Assembly (NCBI RefSeq): GCF_004331285.1
Contig: NZ_SJOH01000022.1
Coordinates: 1 to 62,493, forward strand
Origin: Acinetobacter sp. ANC 3781
Lineage (GTDB): Bacteria > Pseudomonadota > Gammaproteobacteria > Pseudomonadales > Moraxellaceae
Length of the DNA stretch: 62,493 bases
Direction: 5' to 3'
The number at the start of each line of letters is the position of its first letter. Positions within the stretch are counted from its first letter, which is position 1. Positions 1 through 10,700 of the stretch are shown here, in pieces. Below the pieces are notes generated by a model, which was given only the letters and a program-made list of their open reading frames with translations, was not told where the DNA came from and did not search any database. The position numbers were made by a program, and so were the translations under genes.

Positions 1-53
1 AAATTTTTAATAAGACCTGTATCAAATATTAATATCTAAAACCAGAATTTATT

Positions 54-77
54 AAACTTATAAACTTATAAACTTAT
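54..77. repeat. Three tandem copies of an A+T-rich octamer
   Basis: AAACTTAT is repeated three times without interruption in very A+T-rich DNA. It lies about 110 bases before the iteron-like repeats at 184-274. Short A+T-rich tandem repeats beside iterons are common in replication origins, but no rep gene is visible in this window, so that role is only a possibility. Confidence 0.6.
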
Positions 78-183
78 TTTTATATTTATAAGGTATAGAT
101 AATTATTTAGCTTCAATCTTTTGCTATGTCCGTACTTTTGATGGTTTTTTATACACTGACTATGTTACTACATCATTTATTTT

Positions 184-274
184 CTGTTAACACATCAAAA
201 CTTGTATTTGTGGTGGTCTGTTACCACATCAAAAGCTGTAGGGATAGTAATCTGTTACCACATCAAAACCTGTA
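184..274 (+). repeat. Three iteron-like 23-bp direct repeats, 34-bp period
   Basis: Near-identical 23-base units begin at 184, 218 and 252. All contain CTGTTA, then MCACATCAAAA, and end in TGTA. The period is exactly 34 bases with 11-base unrelated spacers. A shorter copy (TGTTACTACATCA) lies at 163-175, and an inverted relative (TACTTTTGATGG) near 132-143. A palindrome ATACC-N5-GGTAT follows at 289-303. The arrangement resembles plasmid iterons or a multi-site operator for a gene beyond the left edge. Confidence 0.6.
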
Positions 275-400
275 TTTTTTATTTTATAATACCTTATAGG
301 TATAATAATCTGAATTGTCATATGAATATAAAATTAAATAATCTATTATAATTTATAGAATTTATTTTCATTAATGTAAAATTGATCCATTATTTTTAAT

Positions 401-583
401 TATGCAGACCTAGAATGGGTTTTTATAGATAATCTACCTGTTCTAGCTCATCAATATGCGATTGGAATCAAAGATCTAGAGAATCTAAAAAGCATCAGCA
501 GAGTTAGCTCAAAAATAAATCCAGTAGTAAAGCAAGGAGTAATTATATTCATTATTATTAGAGATAAAATGACTCATAGTTGA
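401..583 (+). pseudogene. Fragment of an IS5-family transposase
   Basis: An open stretch without a start codon translates to a segment resembling the first catalytic part of IS427/IS1031-type IS5 transposases: an EWVFIDN segment with the catalytic Asp, then an AHQ...GI segment and an SKI segment. It covers about 60 residues. Neither the N-terminal region nor the later DDE residues can be found around it, so it is an old fragment. Family assignment is by motif recall and is moderately secure. Confidence 0.4.
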
Positions 584-641
584 AAACTTTAGATAAGTTT
601 TAATAGTCTAAAGTGCACTTCTTAATTCATAAACCGTATTT

Positions 642-1235
642 CTAAGTAAAGGTAAAATTTACTGAATAAGCTACCCCTCTGTTATACGCTGAGTCTGTGC
701 CATGCAAATTTAATGCGGCAATTGCCTTAACTTGCACATTTAACACTGGTACCGCCCACGCAATAGTTTGTAGTCCGTGTTTTTCTGTAGATAAGCAGTC
801 ATCTTGTGTTTGAATTCCTGTTAGCAGTTTATAGAACTAGGTTCCGTCTTGAACTGTATATGGAGCAAGGCCTTTTAAACCACATTTGGCACCCCATTTT
901 TTGTTTCTGCAAGTTTAAAGCTGCCAATAAAAATTTACCGGTTAAGTCTGCATCAGCGGGCAACTGTGTTCCTAAATGCATTCCATAAGGACTTAAGCAA
1001 AACTGTCTTGTTACGGTAAACAGCTTCGAACGATAGGAACCGCTTTATGCTCATCCAGTACCAATAAGAAAAAAGTAAGCGATGTTTGTGCACAGAATAA
1101 GTTTAAAATAGGCGGTACCACTTTAGGCAAATCCGCTGAGCTTATATAAGAACTCGATAAGCGCACTGCAATTTGAGTTGAGTTTTTAAAACTTTACTCC
1201 AAAACTTCGAGCAAACTTAAACCTTTGGCAAGGCC
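642..1235 (-). pseudogene. Decayed IclR-family regulator of the PobR/PcaU type
   Basis: Read on the minus strand, pieces of an IclR regulator appear in order but in shifting frames. First comes a KGLSLLEVL segment near 1200-1230, typical of the start of these proteins. Then comes LLVLDEHKAVPIVRSCLP (about 1010-1065), then PYGMHLGTQLPADADLTGK (about 930-990), then a C-terminal AVPVLN...AALNLHG segment ending at the stop at 642-644. These phrases match the effector domain of Acinetobacter PcaU/PobR. The helix-turn-helix region is largely deleted and several frameshifts and stops interrupt the rest. It should be non-functional. Confidence 0.6.
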
Positions 1236-1302
1236 AAAAATGACACATTTAATAATTTTTTAATTTTGGTGTGATTAGTGTTACTTTTTTGCCTTTATTT
1301 CA

Positions 1303-1338
1303 TGACAAAAAGTGTCAATAAATACAAATTTTTATAAT
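1303..1338 (+). promoter_or_regulatory. Possible promoter/operator of the surface-protein operon
   Basis: A TGACA-N5-TGTCA inverted repeat (1303-1317) is followed by a perfect TATAAT (1333-1338), about 90 bases before the first gene of the operon. No good -35 hexamer is present at the right spacing, so a regulator bound at the dyad may be needed. This is weak, position-based evidence. Confidence 0.3.
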
Positions 1339-1427
1339 AGAAAGACTACAATTTCCACATTTATTTATAAAGTGTGAAATATGTCATATTTTTCATTTAT
1401 TTTTTTATTTTTTAATGTAAGAATGCA

Positions 1428-1937
1428 ATGACATTATGTTTAAAATTGTATCCAATGATGATTAAATCCGAAAAAAAACCGATTTTGATACCTTTATCCT
1501 TGCTATTAACAGCAGCGTTTACAACTCATGCTTCCGCGAATAACCAAGCTTTAGTTGCTGATATGAAAGTGTTTCAGCTAGAGGTAAACCAAAAAGTAAA
1601 AAAAGAATTAAAAACAACAGATCAAGTAAAGCCAAAAGCGTTGCTTGAGTACAAAGTTGAATACTCCAATGTCTCTAGTCAGAGTCTGAAAAATTTAAAG
1701 TTGAATCTTCCACTTCCTACCGACGTAACTTACACAGGGCAAAGCTTACCCAAAGATGCCTATGCGTCCATAGATGGTAAAAGTTTTGCTAAAGCCCCAT
1801 TAACCCGTATGGAAAATGGCAAAAAAGTAAATGTCCCACTAGTTGAATATCGCGTTTTGCAATGGAATGTGAGTGAGTTAAAACCAAAACAGAAAATTAT
1901 TGTTTCTGCTCAAGTCCAAGTTAATACATCTAAATAA
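1428..1937 (+). CDS. Small exported DUF11-like protein, first gene of surface operon
   Basis: The protein has up to 169 residues. An N-terminal signal peptide (hydrophobic run ILIPLSLLLTAAFTTHASA) is followed by one beta-rich domain. That domain has the flow of DUF11/conserved-repeat domains: an EYKVEYSNVSSQSL stretch, then a LPLPTDVTY stretch, and finally QWNVSELKPKQK. DUF11 domains are extracellular beta-sandwiches in surface proteins. No Shine-Dalgarno decides the start: 1455 or 1458 gives a more usual signal peptide than 1428. The gene is 42 bases upstream of the next gene on the same strand. It could be a periplasmic partner of the larger proteins downstream. Export is well supported; the function is unknown. 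Confidence 0.7.
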   Translation: MTLCLKLYPMMIKSEKKPILIPLSLLLTAAFTTHASANNQALVADMKVFQLEVNQKVKKELKTTDQVKPKALLEYKVEYSNVSSQSLKNLKLNLPLPTDVTYTGQSLPKDAYASIDGKSFAKAPLTRMENGKKVNVPLVEYRVLQWNVSELKPKQKIIVSAQVQVNTSK

Positions 1938-1979
1938 AATTTTTAATTGGTCAATATCGACTTCATTATTGGGTTCTTT

Positions 1980-4691
1980 ATGAAAAATAATTTTCAATTA
2001 AGTAAAATTGCTGCATCACTGGCAGTAATTGGTGGGATATCTTTGCTGGGTAGCCAAGCTATGGCTGCTGCACCTTTAGCCGGTACGAATATTAGTAACG
2101 TTGCAACTGCATCTTATACTGATAATACCGGTACAGAACGTGTAGTAACGTCTAATGAAGTGAAAACGCTAGTCGCTCAAGTCGGCAGCTTTACACTTGA
2201 AGCTAACCGCGCTGCGCAGACCACAGCAAATGGTCAGGTTACTTTCTCACACATCTTAACCAATACCGGGAACGGATCGGATAAATTTACGATTTCACTT
2301 ACTGATATAGATGATGCAACCACAACATTTGATTTCGAAAATGGCAAGTTTGCAATATATATTGACCGCAATAAAGATGGGGTTGCTGACAGTAAAGTTG
2401 CTTTAACAACTGCTGACCAAATTGAACTTGCGGCAGGGGAATCTGTGGGTTTAGTTGTGGTAGCAACTACACCAAGCACGGCACTTGCTAACCAGCTTGA
2501 TAAGTTACAGGTATCGGCAACAGCACAGTCAGTTGCTTTATATGATTCAAGTGCGATAACAAAAAGCAATATCGACACTACCACCATTACTACTGGTGCA
2601 GTAATGCAAATTACCAAAGCTGCCAGTGTAAGTGTGACTCAAGCGGGGCAGGAAGTTGAATATACCTTAACTTTTAAAAATACAGGTAATGCAGCTGCAA
2701 CCAATGTTGCACTCTTTGACGTATTGCCCGCTACTGTTCAGTTCGTTGCTGGATCTGCACGTTATAATGGCAGTTCAACCGCTCTTACCGATGCAAAAGA
2801 TAATTTAGATAATTTTGAAGTAAGCGGAAATAAATTCCTTTTCAATATTGACAGTGTTGCAGCAAATACCTCAGGCAAGCTGACTTTTAAAGTTAAAGTT
2901 TTAGATAGCACCAGTGCAGGCGATATTAAAAATACTGCCTATGTCGATCCGGATGGTAAACCCGGTACTGCTGGTGGTCCGAATATTCCATTAGTGATCA
3001 CAGATGTACCGGACACTGCACCTACTGATCCTACAACTGTTCCATCTAATCCATCAATTGTGACTGTAACAGGGAAATTTGATGGTTCGATTAATGACTC
3101 TGTATTAAACAGCTTTAAAGATGACACTATTCCAGGTGCTCCCGTGGATGACCTTATTACTTTAGCAGGCAAACAAGGGGTTCCGGTTGTATTCGGTGAC
3201 AGTACAACAGAAGGTGACATGATTGTTGTCCATAACCGCGGCAACACGGCAGATTCTTATACGCTCACTGTAAATAAAACAAATTTACCGGCAGGCAGTA
3301 TTGTTGAAATTCTGAAAGCGGATGGTAAAACGCCTGTAACATCGAATAATACCGGTCCGATCGCAGCGGGTGGCTATGAGAAATATATCGTTCGCGTCAC
3401 TTTCCAGAACGGTGCAGTAGTCAATAATAATCAAATTATTTTGATCAGCACTTCTGATGCCAACAAAGGCATAGATAAGTTAACTCTAGTTGTTTCCAGC
3501 TTACTGGCAAATGCAGTGGATTTGGTTAGCAAATCTGGCCCAACTGCGGAACTTGGTGCAGGTCCCGGTAATTCAACGCCTGTAGCCACTGCAACGACAC
3601 CACCGGCAATACCAGTAATTTTTGATCTTACGATCAAAAATACCGGCAACATTCCGGATAATTACATTATTAATGTTCCGAATATCCCTACTGGCTGGAC
3701 TGCTGAAGTTTTTGAAAAAGACAGCTCAGGTAACTGTACTGCCACGAAAGTGACCAATTCTGGCAACATTGCCAATGGCGCTGCAAAAAGTTTCTGTCTA
3801 ATCGTAACCCCTCCTGCCGGAACTCCTGCCGATACAAGTACGGGTAAAGATATTAAAGTCGAGATTTCTTCATCTGCTACAGGTACGAAAGATGACATTA
3901 GCTTTAATGTCAAAGTTGCAGAACAACGTCAATTGACCTTTACTCCAGACCGTCAAGGTCAAATTGCACCTGGTGGTACAACAGTATACAGCCACACCTT
4001 AACCAATACGGGAAATGTACTGGAAGGTGAAAGCAAATATCCAGTCGAAATTAACTGGTCTTCTACCTTGTCAGGTATGAACACCTCAGTTTATGTTGAC
4101 CTCAACAAGAATGGCATGGTTGATGCCAATGAGTTGGTAATAGGTGCGACCGCCGCAGAGCGTAATGTATCTTTGACTGCTTTATTGGGACAAACCAATG
4201 GTGCTGGTTTATCACAAAATGAATCAGTTACAATTTTGGTCAAAGTAGAGGCACCTGCAACTGCAACGGCAGGGGAATCAGATACCACGATTGTATCGTT
4301 CAAACCTACAGGCAGTAACAAGCCTGCTGATGTGATTGTAACGGATCGCACGGTGATTAACTTAGGCCAGATTCGTTTAGTTAAAACTCAGGCTGTAGCA
4401 GACTGTACAACGCCCCCAACAGTTTATGGAACAACTGATTTAAAGGCAAAACCAGGTCAATGTGTGTACTACAAAATTGTAGCCACCAATGATGGTAATG
4501 CGAATGCCACCAATATCGTGATTTCCGACATGGTGCCAAGTTATACCAAGCTATTCACAGGGTCATTAAAGCCAGCGTCTGCAACTCAAACCAATGGTCA
4601 GGTGAGTTATAGCGTGAATACCTTGACTCCAGCAACATCTGAAACTTTAGAGTTTGCGGTAAAAATTGACAACAGCGTAACCACCCCATAA
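1980..4691 (+). CDS. Exported multi-domain DUF11-repeat surface protein, 903 aa
   Basis: The ATG at 1980 gives a classical signal peptide ending AMAAA. A TTG at 1947 would add 11 unlikely residues. The mature part is a string of beta-sandwich repeats with LTNTGN, FKNTGNAAATNV and IKNTGNIPDNY signatures of DUF11 and related domains. A module containing an LTNTGN turn followed by an acidic loop (DRNKDGVAD, then DLNKNGMVD) occurs twice, near residues 60-190 and 645-790. It recurs in the two large downstream proteins. The loop has the spacing of calcium-binding sites. The last 100 residues, with two cysteines, resemble the end of the 971-residue protein at 11888. No cell-wall or lipid anchor is visible. 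It is likely secreted or held by the barrel protein encoded next. Confidence 0.75.
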   Translation: MKNNFQLSKIAASLAVIGGISLLGSQAMAAAPLAGTNISNVATASYTDNTGTERVVTSNEVKTLVAQVGSFTLEANRAAQTTANGQVTFSHILTNTGNGSDKFTISLTDIDDATTTFDFENGKFAIYIDRNKDGVADSKVALTTADQIELAAGESVGLVVVATTPSTALANQLDKLQVSATAQSVALYDSSAITKSNIDTTTITTGAVMQITKAASVSVTQAGQEVEYTLTFKNTGNAAATNVALFDVLPATVQFVAGSARYNGSSTALTDAKDNLDNFEVSGNKFLFNIDSVAANTSGKLTFKVKVLDSTSAGDIKNTAYVDPDGKPGTAGGPNIPLVITDVPDTAPTDPTTVPSNPSIVTVTGKFDGSINDSVLNSFKDDTIPGAPVDDLITLAGKQGVPVVFGDSTTEGDMIVVHNRGNTADSYTLTVNKTNLPAGSIVEILKADGKTPVTSNNTGPIAAGGYEKYIVRVTFQNGAVVNNNQIILISTSDANKGIDKLTLVVSSLLANAVDLVSKSGPTAELGAGPGNSTPVATATTPPAIPVIFDLTIKNTGNIPDNYIINVPNIPTGWTAEVFEKDSSGNCTATKVTNSGNIANGAAKSFCLIVTPPAGTPADTSTGKDIKVEISSSATGTKDDISFNVKVAEQRQLTFTPDRQGQIAPGGTTVYSHTLTNTGNVLEGESKYPVEINWSSTLSGMNTSVYVDLNKNGMVDANELVIGATAAERNVSLTALLGQTNGAGLSQNESVTILVKVEAPATATAGESDTTIVSFKPTGSNKPADVIVTDRTVINLGQIRLVKTQAVADCTTPPTVYGTTDLKAKPGQCVYYKIVATNDGNANATNIVISDMVPSYTKLFTGSLKPASATQTNGQVSYSVNTLTPATSETLEFAVKIDNSVTTP

Positions 4692-4708
4692 CCCTTCTAA
4701 ATCTCTAA

Positions 4709-4732
4709 CCTCCCTTTTTACGAAAAGGGGGG
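4709..4732 (+). terminator. Intergenic hairpin within the surface operon
   Basis: CCTCCCTTTT and AAAAGGGGGG form a 10-bp stem (one G-T pair) around a TACG loop. The sequence after it (acttgatttgtttg) is only moderately T-rich, so it may attenuate rather than fully terminate before the 2004-residue gene. Confidence 0.45.
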
Positions 4733-4791
4733 ACTTGATTTGTTTGTTTTAATTATTTGTATTTTCGTATTTTCTGTTCCGGGGCGTGGCA

Positions 4792-7700
4792 ATGAAAAAA
4801 GCAATGAATAAAAAAGTGGAGACATTATCTTTGTCCGCACTTGCATCTGCTTTGTTCTTTGCACAGCACGGTCATGCTGCGATGCCTATGGCTGGACAAA
4901 TGATTCAGAATATTGCTTATGCAAGTTATGAAGTCAGTGATTCCTACGGTGGGCAATTACTGCGAACAACTCAATCCAATGCAGTCAATGTCGAAATTGC
5001 AAAGTTTTATGGTCTTGAACTATTTCCAGATCAGCTCCAGCAAGTAGAAGCAGGTTCAAAAGTCATCTGGTTAAATCAGGTGACCAATACCAGTAATACT
5101 CAGGCATGGTTTGATTTTCAAACCGCGCCTGTTAACCATTTATCCAATTTAAAAATCTATTTAGATGCCAATCAAGATGGTGTCTTGGATATTTCAGATA
5201 CCCTGATTAAAGATGGATTGGAATTACAATCCAATCAAACTGTACACTTATGGGTCGTGGCAGATACTTCATTACAAACTCCCGATCAGGCCAAGTTAGA
5301 GCTTCCTTTAACCGCACAAATTCGTGAAGAACCGCAACAACAAAAAACAGTGCAAGACCCTATACAGGTCTTTGAAGCAAAGTTAAAAATAGAAAAAGCC
5401 GTAGACCAATCACTGCTGACCATAAATCAGCAGGCACAAACCCTGAATTACACTTTGACGGTAACCAACTCAGCATCATTAGCTGTATCTCCTGCAACAG
5501 TCACGGTGGATGGACAGAAACAATCATGGGTGATTGTTGAAGATCCTTTGCCTGCAAATACTATTTTTGAAGATATTCAGGTTTCAGATTCGGCTTCTAA
5601 TACACTGGTTTTGCATAAATTAGCAGAAGGACAATATTCAAGCCATTTACCTCAGGATAAAAGTCAAATTGGCCATGCTGTGGTTGCCTATAAACAGCCG
5701 TTTGCAGCCGGTCAAAAAAGCGAGATTAAGTTAAAGGTCAAAACTCAACCAACCATTAGCTATACCACATTGGTGAATGGAGCTTATGTTCTGCATCAAA
5801 AAGGGCAAGTGGATCAAAAAACCTTGTCCAATAAAGTTGAAACCAAGGTGGTAGGTCAGCCAACTTTGGAGAGCACCACAAATGATTTTAAAATCAGCTT
5901 TTATACCGGCAAGGTTAATGAACCGATTTATTTAAAAACCAATGCCGCCGTTTGTAATGCCAACCGTTTCAGCAAAGAGCAGGTCCGCATTCGTATTCAG
6001 TCTAAATTGACGGGTGATATTGTTATTATTTCTGCCATGGAAAGTGGTGAAAATACAGGTCTGTTCCAATTTAGTTTAGAGACTGAAGAAAATGCAGAAA
6101 AAAACCTGAATGATGCTGTTTTACAAACGCTTAAACGTGATGAGGTTACAGCAAGTCTGGTTGAATGTGTCGACGAGCAAGGACAGGTCACTACACCGAT
6201 TAATGATATTTCAACGCAGATATTGATTGATCCATACGGCATTATTTTCGATGCAAAAACCAAAAAACCTGTCGCTGGAGCAACAGTGATATTGGTGGAC
6301 GAAAATGATCAACCTGTAGGCAATAATGTAGCTTTTGAAGTTGACCGTACCACAGGGGCTTTACGTTCAATTCCTGCAAAACAGGTCACATCTGCGACAG
6401 GTGAGTTTGTTTACCCTCAGGTGATTCCGGGTAACTACAAATTATTAGTCGATACCTCAACAATTGCTACTCATCAATATAGTTTTGTCAGCGATCAGGT
6501 AGTGTATCCGCTCAGTTCATTTAATGGCATGGCGGTACATTCGCAATATTCTTATGGCGGCTTATTTACCCTGGCATCCAGCAGTCCGGCATTGAATATC
6601 GATATTCCGATTGACCCGCTATTAAGCCAATCGGGGTTGATGGTACAAAAAACGGCACGTGATAGCAGTATCGAATTGGGTGATTTCACCAATTACAGCA
6701 TTACCGTGAGTAATAAAGGTGATGTACTTGCACGTGATGTCAAATTGCAAGACAGTTTACCGCGTGGTTTTAGCTATGTGCCAAATACCATGCGTATTGA
6801 TGGCAAACCAGTGGCAGACCCGGAAGGTGGCAAAGGCCCTTATTTAACGCTGGGTCTCGGTAATCTTGCAGTTAATGCCAGTGCCAAAATTGAATACCGT
6901 GTTCTGGTCGGACCCAATGCTTTAAATGGGGATGGGATTAACCGGGCTCGTGCAGTGGATGGTTCTGGTCTCAGTTCAAATGAAGCACAGGCTAAAGTTA
7001 AAGTTCGTCCGGGTGCGTTTAGTGCCGATGCATTTGTGGTGGGTAAAGTTTATAGCGACTGTAACCGTAATGGCATACAGGATAAAGGCGAGTTGGGTGT
7101 GCCGGGTGTCCGTATCTACATGGAAGATGGCAGCTATGTGATCACGGACCGCGAAGGTAAATATGACTTTTACGGCATTTCGGCAAAAACCCATGTACTT
7201 AAAATTGACCGCACGACTTTACCGGCCGGGGTAGAGTTACTGACTCAGTCCAACCGAAATGCAGGCGATCCATCCAGCCGCTTTGTCGATGTCAAACGTG
7301 GCGAATTGCATCGTGCCGATTTTGCCATGGCGGATCAGGCAGATGCATGTTCCGCACCCTTAACCGATGCAATCAAACAGCGTCAGGAAAAAATTAACAG
7401 CAGCAATTTAAATCTTGAAAAAGCGATTAACAAGCAACTTTCTATTGATGCACCGAGCTATCTGGAAAGCAGCACCCGTTCAGAAAACACCCAAGGCTGT
7501 TTGGCAAATGACAATGATCAGAATTGCTTATTGAATCGGGGTGATTTTGCTGCACAAAAACAACCGCAGTTGTTGATTGATCCGGTAAAACCGCCTGTTT
7601 TAGTGAATCTTGAAGAATATTTAAAGCGTAGCGACAACAACGCTTTAGAAATTTTAAACTTAACAGAGGGACAGGTTCTACCTCATGCACAAACGACAAT

Positions 7701-10700
7701 TCAAGTTCAAGGTGCAGCGGGAGCAACACAGCGTGTTTTAGTCAATGACGTGGTGGTGGCAGATAAACAACGCGGTAAATTAGCCATCCTGGATGAGCAA
7801 CGTAAACAAGGTGTTGAATATGTCGGAGTGGCATTAAAACCCGGTAAAAACAGCATTCGTGCTGAACAACTGGATTTTGCTGGCAATGTCCGTGAAAGCC
7901 AACACATTCAGGTCATTGTTCCGGATGAAATTCATCAGCTGAAGTTACAACAACCGCAAGCTTCGGTGATGGCCAATGGCCGTGATGTGATGCAGCTGCG
8001 AGTTCAGTTACAAGACAAACAAGGCGTCAAGGTGGCCACCCGTACCTCGATCACTCTAGAAAGTGATATCGGGATTATTGATCTTCCAGATTTAAATCCG
8101 AATGAACCGGGCATTCAAAGCTTCATTGATGGCGGCGAGATGATTATTCCGGTTCTTGCACCGAATGTGCCTGCACGTGGAAAACTACGTGTCAGCAGTG
8201 GTTTGCTCAAACAAGAAATCGACATTCAGTTTCAGGCAGATTTACGTCCGCTGATTGCCGTGGGTTTAATTGAAGGTTCCATTAACTTTAATAATTTTGA
8301 TAACACACAGTTGCACAGTGTGAATCGTAATGATGGTTTTGAAGATGAGCTGAATGAAATTGCCGAGTGGGGTAATGACACCTCATTGACCGGTCGCACT
8401 GCAATGTTCCTGAAAGGAAAAGTCAGAGGCAACTATCTGTTAACCCTGGCTTATGATTCGAATAAAAGTTCCAAGCAGCGCCTGTTCCGCGATATTCAAC
8501 CTGATGAATATTATCCCGTTTATGGTGATGCAGCGGCAAAAGGCTTTGAAGCTCAATCGACCGGAAAATTGTATGTACGCTTAGACAAAGGCCGTTCATA
8601 TGCGATGTATGGCGACTATGTGACCCGTACAGAAAAAGATGAAGGTCTGGCTTTGGGGCAATATAACCGTTCATTGACTGGTCTGAAAGTGGGACATGAA
8701 GGAGATAAGTTTCAAGCATCAGCATTTGTGGCTGAAACCAAATCGCGTCAAGTGGTGACAGAAAATCGTGCACTCGGTATTTCTGGGCCCTACAGTCTGG
8801 GTTCAATTTCAAATGAACTTATTTTAGACAATAGTGAAAAAGTCGAGATTCTGACCCGCGATCGTAATAATCCGGGGTTGATTATTGGCAAACAAAGCCT
8901 TACCCGTTTTACCGATTATGAAGTCGACACCTACAGCAACAGCATTTACTTAAAACAGGCTGTCGCCAGTGTCGATCAAGACCTGAATCCAAACTTTATC
9001 CGTATTACGGTGGAAGCGGATGAAATTGGTGAAGAATATCAAGTCGGCGGGATGAGTTTTAGTTATGCCATGAAGAGCCATCTAAAAATGGGTGGTTCAT
9101 TTGTGCAAAGCAATGATCCATTAAATCAGGAACAGATTGCCAGTTTAAATGCCGTGGTGAAAGTGGGGCAATACGGTAAATTAATTGCTGAAGTGGCACA
9201 GTCTAAAAATACCGACTCAACGGCAGATCAGATTACTCAGATCAATAGTGATTCAACCCGTGACAAAAACCAAGGTGGCGCTGCCCGAGTCGAATTTGAA
9301 TATGCGCCGAGCTTTGCCCATGTTCGTGCCTATCACCAGCAAGCTGAAGAAGGTTTCCAGAATGATGCAGCCACTATTAGTGCAGGGCGTAAGGAAAGTG
9401 GCATCAAGGCGTCAGCACCGATTGCAAAACTGGGCTTGGCTCGTATAGAAGCCATTCGTACCGAAGATCAAAATAATCACGGGATTCGTACCGGATTATC
9501 TGCCAGTCTGGAACGTAACTTCTTTAAAATTTTGGCAGTAGAATTAGGTTTTCGTCACTATGATGAAACCACTGCGGCGGCAACTTTAGCCACTGAAAAT
9601 CTGGGTCCATATCAGGGAACTACGGGTCGTATCAAATTTACCGGTAATCTGCCTTGGAAAGGCGCATCAGCTTTTATTGAATACGAACAGGATTTATCTA
9701 ATTCTGATAAACAAGTCTTGTCTGTAGGGGGAACAGCTAAAGTCCTGCCAAATACAGAAGTCTATGCCCGCCATGAAGTGATTTCAGCAATTGATGGCTT
9801 GTACTCCATAAATAGCACGGAAGAAATCAACAGCACGGTGTTTGGTATTTCCAGTAATTATATGAAAGATGGTTCAGCATTTAGTGAATATCGTGTTGCG
9901 GATGGCATCAGTAACCGTGAAGCTGAAGCTGCATTGGGCCTGCGTAACCGCTGGCAATTAAAACCGCGTGTCTATGTCAGTAGCAGTTTTGAGCGTATCC
10001 AGTCTTTATCTAAAAATGAAGACAATACTCGGAACGATGCCACTGCACTGAGTCTTGGGCTTGAGTATTTAGTTCATGAGAATTGGAAAGCGACCACCCG
10101 TTTGGAAGGTCGCCGTTCTGATACTTCGGATACCCTGATTAATACCCTTGGCTATGCCTATAAGCTTTCTGATGATGCAACCGTGCTGACTAAAAACACG
10201 CTGAACTTTGTCGATAATAAAGAAGCAGCTCAAGGGGATCATTTACGCAACCGTTTCCAGATCGGTTATGCATGGCGCGATTATGATCAAAATAAACTCG
10301 ATGTGTTGTCGAAAATCGAATATTACTATGAAAATAATGCCACTGATTTAGAAGCGGAATTTAAACGTGAAGCCTATGTGACGTCTATTCATAGTAACTA
10401 TCATCCACAGCGCCGTCTGACTTTATCGGGTCAATATGCAGCAAAATGGTCTGTACTGGATGAATACGGTATTTCGAGTAGTGCTTTAACCCAGTTAGTT
10501 AGTGGTCGTGTAATTTATGACATGAATGAACGCTGGGATATGAGCATACAGGCTGGCAGTTTATGGGCCAACCGCGGTGCAGGAACGCGTTATTTGGTTG
10601 GAGCCGAATTGGGGTATTTGCTTGCAACCAATCTTTGGGTTTCGGCAGGTTATAACTTTATGGGTTATCAAGATGAGGAACTGGCAAATACCAGTTCAAC

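Noticed and set aside
184..274. Possible CRISPR array
   Set aside because: Only three units with 11-base spacers that are too short, no cas genes, and the third unit is followed by simple A+T-rich DNA. Iterons or operators explain it better.
650..1180. Spore-coat-U/Csu-type pilin remnants on the plus strand
   Set aside because: The phrases that suggested this (LTCTFNTGTAHAI) are the antisense of a much better IclR effector-domain match.
7442..7729. Open frames on the minus strand inside the 2004-residue gene
   Set aside because: They are antisense shadows without ribosome sites or domains, inside a well-supported coding gene.
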